DNA of 16,704 bases from Chloroflexota bacterium (GTDB lineage: Bacteria > Chloroflexota > Limnocylindria > Limnocylindrales > CSP1-4): positions 1 to 16,704 of the forward strand of contig JAICUV010000047.1 in NCBI GenBank assembly GCA_025935655.1. The letters run 5' to 3'. The position numbers were made by a program, and so were the translations under genes. The notes below the pieces were generated by a model. The model made no database searches, had not been told where the DNA came from, and saw only the letters and a program-made list of their open reading frames with translations. Shown here piece after piece: positions 13,748 to 16,704 of the stretch. The first letter of the stretch is position 1; the number at the start of each line of letters is the position of its first letter.

Positions 13748-14479
13748 CTAGCTCATCACCCAGCCGCCGTTGACGTCCACGGTGGCGCCGGTGACGAAGC
13801 TCGCCCCGTCCGAGGCGAGGAACGCCACCACGGCCGCCACCTCGGCCGGTCCCGCGAACCGCGCGAGCGGGATCTGGGCGGTGATCCGCTCGCGGAAGCC
13901 GGGCGTGACGGTCTCCTGCCCTGCGACCATCGGCGTGTCGATGCCGCCCGGCGCGACCGCGTTCACGGTGACGCCGTCGGCGCCGTAGTTGCGCGCGAAG
14001 TTCTTGGTCATCGCCACGAGTCCCGCCTTGGTCGCGGCGTAGACCGCCGCCTGCGAGACGGCGCCGGTGCGGGCGCTGATGCTCGAGACGTTGACGATCC
14101 GGCCCCAGCCACGGGCGCGCATCCCGGCGCCGAACGCACGCGACAGCAGGAACGGCGCCCGCAGGTTGACCGCGACCTGGCGGTCGAAGTCCTCCAGCGT
14201 CACCTCCTCGATCGGGCGCTCGATCAGGACGGCGGCGTTGTTGACGAGGATGTCGACGGCGCCCGCCTCGGCCACGAGCCGCTCGATGGCGGCGGGATCG
14301 GACAGGTCCGCGACCAGGACCCGCCCGCCGTCCAGCTCGTGCGGCCGCAGGTCGACGCCGATCACCGCGACGCCGTCGGCCGCCAGCGCGGCGGCGATCG
14401 CCCGGCCGATGCCCTGCGCGCTCCCCGTGACGAGGGCGGTCCGGCGCGGTCCGCCCGGCGCCGGGTCCGCGCCGCTCAT
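13748..14479 (-). CDS. SDR-family NAD(P)-dependent oxidoreductase
   Basis: A 243-residue classical SDR. TGSAQGIG is at residues 18-25, VDLR at 42-45, NNAA at 80-83, catalytic Ser132/133, and YAATK gives Tyr147 and Lys151. NAVAPGGIDTPM at 173-184 is typical of the sugar-alcohol/3-oxoacyl reductase-like branch. The protein ends DVNGGWVMS. The ATG at 14479 overlaps the stop of the VOC gene upstream (ATGA), so the two are translationally coupled. Its stop is 7 bases from the stop of the convergent ABC ATPase gene, with no room for a terminator. It is less similar to the 3949/10288 pair than those are to each other. A role in oxidising a hydroxy-acid intermediate is inferred from context. Confidence 0.9.
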   Translation of the reverse strand: MSGADPAPGGPRRTALVTGSAQGIGRAIAAALAADGVAVIGVDLRPHELDGGRVLVADLSDPAAIERLVAEAGAVDILVNNAAVLIERPIEEVTLEDFDRQVAVNLRAPFLLSRAFGAGMRARGWGRIVNVSSISARTGAVSQAAVYAATKAGLVAMTKNFARNYGADGVTVNAVAPGGIDTPMVAGQETVTPGFRERITAQIPLARFAGPAEVAAVVAFLASDGASFVTGATVDVNGGWVMS

Positions 14480-14973
14480 GCCGGCGACCCCGCGGGCGGG
14501 TCGCCGGGCCGGAGGACGGGCATCCGTCCCGGGCGGCCCGCGAGCTGCATCAGCTGGATGTTGGCGCCGTTGGGGTCCTTGAGGTAGACGCTCCGCCCGC
14601 CGCGGTACGGGCCGATCGGGAGCGGGGCGGGGGAGCCGCTGCTCTCGATCCCCAGCCGGGCGAGGGTCGCGTCGATGTCCTCCACCGCGAACCCGAAGTG
14701 GGTGGCGCCGATGTCCGCGTTGCCCGCCACGACCTGGGCCTGCTCGATGCCCCGGAAGGCGACGACCTCGAAGATCGCGTTCGTGTGCGGGATGCGGAAG
14801 AACACGGCGTCCAGCTCGAGGCCGGGCGGGCGGCCCATCAGCCGGGCGACGTTCTCCGCGTGCTCGCCGCGCCACTCGACGCGGTCGATCGGCTCGCCGA
14901 ACAGGCGCGTGTAGAAGGCGACGGACTCGTCCAGGTCGCGGGCGACGACGCCGATGTGATCGATCCAGAACAC
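14476..14973 (-). CDS. VOC-superfamily (glyoxalase/dioxygenase fold) protein
   Basis: A 165-residue vicinal-oxygen-chelate protein. It begins WIDHIGVVARDLDESVAFYT, the standard first strand and helix with metal ligand His6. Further candidate ligands are Glu69 (IFEVV), His92 (THFGFAV) and position 140, where the usual Glu is Gln (NIQLMQ). The C-terminal 20 residues are Pro/Gly-rich. The GTG at 14973 is well supported by GAGGAGGAG starting 3 bases upstream, and an upstream start would push the conserved first strand away from the N terminus. It lies 16 bases after the phosphotriesterase-family gene and overlaps the SDR start by 4 bases. Possible activities include lactoylglutathione-lyase-like, epimerase or dioxygenase chemistry; none can be chosen from sequence. 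It is longer than and distinct from the VOC protein at 3506. Confidence 0.88.
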   Translation of the reverse strand: MFWIDHIGVVARDLDESVAFYTRLFGEPIDRVEWRGEHAENVARLMGRPPGLELDAVFFRIPHTNAIFEVVAFRGIEQAQVVAGNADIGATHFGFAVEDIDATLARLGIESSGSPAPLPIGPYRGGRSVYLKDPNGANIQLMQLAGRPGRMPVLRPGDPPAGSPA

Positions 14974-14976
14974 GGG

Positions 14977-14985
14977 CTCCTCCTC
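14977..14985 (-). promoter_or_regulatory. Ribosome binding site fixing the GTG start of the second VOC gene
   Basis: On the minus strand this reads GAGGAGGAG, a strong Shine-Dalgarno sequence just ahead of the GTG at 14973. It lies in the 16-base gap after the phosphotriesterase-family stop and decides the start. Confidence 0.7.
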
Positions 14986-14989
14986 GGGA

Positions 14990-16075
14990 TCAGGCGACGG
15001 GGGTGGCGGGGGCGGCGGGCGCCACGGCGAACGCGTGCGCCGGGTTGGTGACGAGCAGCTGCGTGGTCTCGGCCTCGGTGAAGCCCCGCTGGTGCATCCA
15101 CGGCAGGATCTCGCCGGTGAGGTGCCCGAACCCGTGGCCGCCGAACGCCGCGAGCCGGTGCTTCTGGCAGATGTCGTGGGCGAGCAGGACGTGGTCCCCG
15201 GCGCCCGCGTCGACGAGGCCGCGCACGATGTCCAGCCGCTGGGCGTCGCTGAGGGTGGCCATCCGCGCGTCGGGCGGGAACAGGGAGCTCTCGAGGCCGA
15301 AGCAGTCGAGCTCCACGAAGATGCCGGCGCGGGTGAGCTCAAGCAGCTCGGCGTGCGGGGTGATGCCGCGGTCGAGGTGGGCGAGGATCGTCCGCGTGAG
15401 GTCGCCGCCCGCGGCCGCCACGACCTCCACGATCTCGGCGACCGCGCGCGGGTCCCGCCCGGGGTGGATCAGCAGCGGCAGCCCGGTCGTGCGCTGGGCT
15501 GCGGCCATCGCCTCGAGCGCCAGCCGCTCGCGCGGGTGGAGCGGCCACGAGCAGCCGACCTCGCCGATCAGCCCCGGCCGGATCCCCGTCCCGTCGACGC
15601 CGTCGCGCCACTCCGCGACGACCCGGTCGTGCAGCCCTGCCGCGTCGAGCGTCCGGACCTCGGGCGGGTGCGTCGGCTCCACGTACGACCCGGAGCCCAT
15701 GATGACGTGCACGCCCGTCGACTCGGAGATGCGACGCAGGGCCGCCGCGTCGCGCCCGATGCCGGGCACCGTGCAGTCCACGAGCGTCCCGCCGCCCGTC
15801 CGCGCGAACGCGGCCAGCTCCTCGATCGCCAGGCGCTCGTCCAGCTGGTGCAGGTTGTCGAGGCTGCTCGTCCAGTGGCGCCGGACCCAGCCGAGGTTCG
15901 CCATGGCGAGCGGCTCGCGCGCGAGCCGGCGTCCGGCCTCGTCTCCCGGCTCCTGGAACGTCACCTGCCGCAGGTCGATCAGCAGGTGCTCGTGGGGCAG
16001 GACGCGGCCCAGCCGCGAGACGGGGACCGGCCCGAGGACGGTCTCCGCGAACGGCCCGCCGTCGCGTGCGCTCAT
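14990..16075 (-). CDS. Phosphotriesterase-family metal-dependent hydrolase (probable lactonase)
   Basis: A 361-residue amidohydrolase-superfamily TIM-barrel protein of the phosphotriesterase/PTER type. The metal-binding HxH is His28 and His30 (LPHEH). The position that bridges the two metals, a carboxylated lysine in true phosphotriesterases, is Glu172 (LIGEVG), as in PTER-type members. Further ligands are His204 (LLIHPGR), His233 (LAHLDRG) and the catalytic Asp301 (LLAHDIC). Bacterial relatives in sugar clusters commonly open sugar lactones or phospho-furanolactones, so a second lactonase alongside the ApnL-like protein is the leading guess; this is inferred. The ATG at 16075 overlaps the stop of the upstream gene as ATGA and has no evident ribosome site, so translation is probably coupled. 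The last 11 residues are an Ala/Pro-rich tail. Confidence 0.88.
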   Translation of the reverse strand: MSARDGGPFAETVLGPVPVSRLGRVLPHEHLLIDLRQVTFQEPGDEAGRRLAREPLAMANLGWVRRHWTSSLDNLHQLDERLAIEELAAFARTGGGTLVDCTVPGIGRDAAALRRISESTGVHVIMGSGSYVEPTHPPEVRTLDAAGLHDRVVAEWRDGVDGTGIRPGLIGEVGCSWPLHPRERLALEAMAAAQRTTGLPLLIHPGRDPRAVAEIVEVVAAAGGDLTRTILAHLDRGITPHAELLELTRAGIFVELDCFGLESSLFPPDARMATLSDAQRLDIVRGLVDAGAGDHVLLAHDICQKHRLAAFGGHGFGHLTGEILPWMHQRGFTEAETTQLLVTNPAHAFAVAPAAPATPVA

Positions 16076-16704
16076 CCGCGCAGCGGGACCCAGGCGGGCG
16101 GCTCGTCCGCGAGCCACGGCCCGGACGCGGGCAGGTCGCCGGGGCGATACACGCCAGGCGCCGCCGCGATCGCGCGCGGCAGCCCGTTGACGAGCATCGC
16201 GGCCGTGGACAGCAGCGCCCGGCAGCCGGGATCCACCGTGACCCGCAGGCCGTGGCGCCCGGACAGCTCGATCCGGTCGGTCGGGGTGAGGCCGGCCGAG
16301 GCCGGGTCCACGTGCAGCGTCATCGAGACCTCGAGCCACGGCTCGCCGCCGAACCAGCCGGTGGCCCGCTGGTCGGCGCCCGCGGTCCGCCCCGGCGCGA
16401 CGACCGCCGCGTCGGGCAGCGTCAGCGGCCGGTCCGCGAGGATCGGCTCCGAGACGACCTCGATCCGCTCGAGGGTGCGGCCCATCGACGCGGCGAGGAT
16501 GCGCAGGCTCTCGGGGAACCCCGCGTGGCCCACGACGGACCCGTCGGCGATGCCCGCCCGGAACGCGTCCGGGGTGATGTCGATGCCCAGCGATGCCCGC
16601 ACGCGCGGCCCGAACACGCTCACGTCCACGATGCGGCGGGCTCGCAGGCGCTCGACGTCCCAGGCGAGCGAGGTGAGCGTGAGCGGCCACAGGTCGAGCA
16701 CGAA
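16072..16704 (-). CDS. Dihydrodipicolinate reductase/2,4-diaminopentanoate dehydrogenase-like protein, C-terminal part (cut by right edge)
   Basis: The last 210 codons of a gene whose start lies beyond the window; the frame is open to the edge, and a GTG at 16701 is internal rather than a start. The visible part matches the C-terminal domain style of 2,4-diaminopentanoate dehydrogenase and related DapB-like oxidoreductases: VGHAGFPESLRILAASMG, then SEPILADRPL, VAPGRTAGADQRATG and a closing AAMLVNGLPRAIAAAPGVY. The NAD(P)-binding Rossmann domain is missing from view. Such proteins reduce or oxidise small acids or imines, or act on other substrates in catabolic clusters. Here the gene overlaps the phosphotriesterase-family gene by 4 bases, so it belongs to the same operon. 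Substrate unknown. Confidence 0.75.
   Translation of the reverse strand, partial: FVLDLWPLTLTSLAWDVERLRARRIVDVSVFGPRVRASLGIDITPDAFRAGIADGSVVGHAGFPESLRILAASMGRTLERIEVVSEPILADRPLTLPDAAVVAPGRTAGADQRATGWFGGEPWLEVSMTLHVDPASAGLTPTDRIELSGRHGLRVTVDPGCRALLSTAAMLVNGLPRAIAAAPGVYRPGDLPASGPWLADEPPAWVPLRG

Noticed and set aside
12243..13751. A 502-codon plus-strand frame inside the ABC ATPase gene
   Set aside because: It is a low-complexity Arg/Gly/Ala shadow of the ATPase, which has intact motifs in its own frame.

Overview
This window is very G+C-rich, with C or G at nearly every third codon position. Its solute-binding lipoprotein has a Thr/Ala/Pro-rich linker after the lipid-anchored cysteine. Together these suggest an uncultured Chloroflexota or Actinobacteria-like soil or sediment bacterium; that assignment is an inference from composition and style, not a phylogenetic placement. 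No tRNA, rRNA, insertion sequence, phage gene or CRISPR array was seen, and no gene-free stretch exceeds about 220 bases.

Layout. (1) Positions 1-2094, minus strand: an enolase-superfamily sugar-acid dehydratase, an SDR oxidoreductase and the first 39 codons of a zinc alcohol dehydrogenase that runs off the left edge. (2) Positions 2288-6663, plus strand and divergent from (1): a Gfo/Idh/MocA sugar dehydrogenase, a VOC (glyoxalase-fold) protein with a problematic start, a second SDR, and a large protein that reads as a D-apionate lactonase (ApnL) relative. (3) Positions 6665-7711, minus strand: a LacI-family repressor, meeting the lactonase end to end. (4) Positions 7931-13740, plus strand: a complete ribose-type ABC sugar importer (binding protein, one permease, fused double ATPase). 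Two non-transport genes sit inside it: an unrecognised cysteine-rich protein and a third SDR, which is a close paralogue of the second. (5) Positions 13748-16704, minus strand: a fourth SDR, a second VOC protein, a phosphotriesterase-family hydrolase and the C-terminal part of a dihydrodipicolinate reductase/2,4-diaminopentanoate dehydrogenase-like protein cut by the right edge. These four genes are tightly packed, with two 4-base ATGA overlaps.

Taken together this looks like a regulated catabolic island for an unusual sugar or sugar derivative, probably by an oxidative, non-phosphorylating route: import, oxidation of the sugar to a lactone (Gfo/Idh/MocA), lactone opening (ApnL-like and/or phosphotriesterase-like), dehydration of the acid (enolase superfamily), then several NAD(P)-dependent oxidation steps (SDRs, zinc ADH). 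No sugar kinase, isomerase or aldolase is present in the window. The ApnL-like protein points towards apiose or another branched or furanose-type sugar, but its key motifs diverge and the substrate cannot be read from the sequence.

LacI-type operator-like sequences with a GAAACG core lie in both divergent intergenic regions. In front of the importer they flank and overlap a good sigma-70-like promoter. A 16-bp stem-loop follows the binding-protein gene and probably lets that protein be made in excess. The most novel-looking items are the cysteine-rich protein at 9170-10291, the divergent ApnL-like protein, and the VOC gene at 3506 whose frame lacks an ordinary start upstream of its first metal-binding histidine.
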